From contig PUNJ01000065.1 of the NCBI GenBank assembly GCA_003551705.1, forward strand, positions 1 to 50,777: a DNA stretch of 50,777 bases. The letters are read 5' to 3'. This DNA is from Chloroflexota bacterium (GTDB lineage Bacteria > Chloroflexota > Dehalococcoidia > UBA2247 > RBG-13-53-26). Below, piece by piece: positions 50,697 to 50,777 of this stretch. A program made the position numbers and the translations under genes. Under the pieces are notes generated by a model. The model worked only from the letters and a program-made list of their open reading frames with translations. It did not search any database and was not told where the DNA came from. Every line of letters begins with the position of its first letter. Positions within the stretch are counted from its first letter, which is position 1.

Positions 50697-50777
50697 GCCC
50701 CACCACCTCGCTGTGGCGTTACCGGATGTTGCTGGACGCAATATGAGGTAAGCTCCACCAGGACCTGTTACTGGGGC

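Overview
This window reads as a chromosomal segment of an anaerobic bacterium, most plausibly a Dehalococcoidia-like member of the Chloroflexota. That placement is inferred from gene content only: three tungsten-type aldehyde:ferredoxin oxidoreductase (AOR) paralogues, many Fe-S and flavin enzymes, a chelatase-like AAA+/VWA pair, and no recognisable oxygenase. There is no rRNA, complete tRNA, CRISPR array, transposase or phage gene, so taxonomy cannot be fixed from the window.

Layout. (1) 72-3440, minus strand: a tightly coupled rfbA-rfbC-rfbD-rfbB operon for dTDP-L-rhamnose, followed by a 647-base divergent intergenic region. (2) 4088-25507, almost all plus strand: a catabolic-looking block. 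It holds two PYROXD2/phytoene-desaturase-like flavoproteins, an HMG-CoA-synthase-like protein fused to a DUF35 zinc ribbon/OB fold, an SCP2-type thiolase, an old-yellow-enzyme/dienoyl-CoA-reductase-like enzyme, two ketosteroid-dehydrogenase-like flavoproteins, two genes of an unrecognised four-cysteine family (one internally duplicated), an AOR, an SDR, twin NTF2-like proteins and a winged-helix/ferredoxin-like protein. A DUF429 gene and a cysteine synthase gene sit inside it. (3) 25594-29115, minus strand: alpha/beta hydrolase, metallo-beta-lactamase-fold hydrolase and two paralogous proteins of unknown function with tryptophan-rich tails. (4) 29162-31956, plus strand: a MoxR/ChlI-like AAA+ ATPase overlapping a VWA protein. 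(5) 32037-34438, minus strand: a second AOR with a polyferredoxin partner. (6) 34763-38507: PfkB kinase, a second OYE-type enzyme and a fumarylacetoacetase-like hydrolase. (7) 38715-42698: housekeeping YihY, LepA and HemW. (8) 42786-47325: an ADP-forming acyl-CoA synthetase alpha-type subunit, a third AOR and a zinc alcohol dehydrogenase. (9) 47523-50777: small membrane protein, ABC exporter pair and MsrB, with two copies of a ~140-base dispersed repeat.

How it may fit together (inference). The flavin desaturases, KSTD-like enzymes, OYE/dienoyl-CoA reductases, SDR and NTF2-fold proteins could oxidise, isomerise and reduce rings of an alicyclic or terpenoid/steroid-like substrate. The thiolase with its DUF35-containing partner would cleave CoA thioesters. 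The FAH-fold and alpha/beta hydrolases could open or hydrolyse intermediates. The AORs, alcohol dehydrogenase and acyl-CoA synthetase subunit would interconvert alcohol, aldehyde, acid and CoA ester, passing low-potential electrons to ferredoxins. The substrate cannot be named from sequence. The most unusual points are the HMGCS-like domain lacking the expected catalytic residues, the four-cysteine family with an internal duplication, the KSTD-like protein with a C-terminal membrane hairpin, and the AOR with altered Fe-S ligand spacing.
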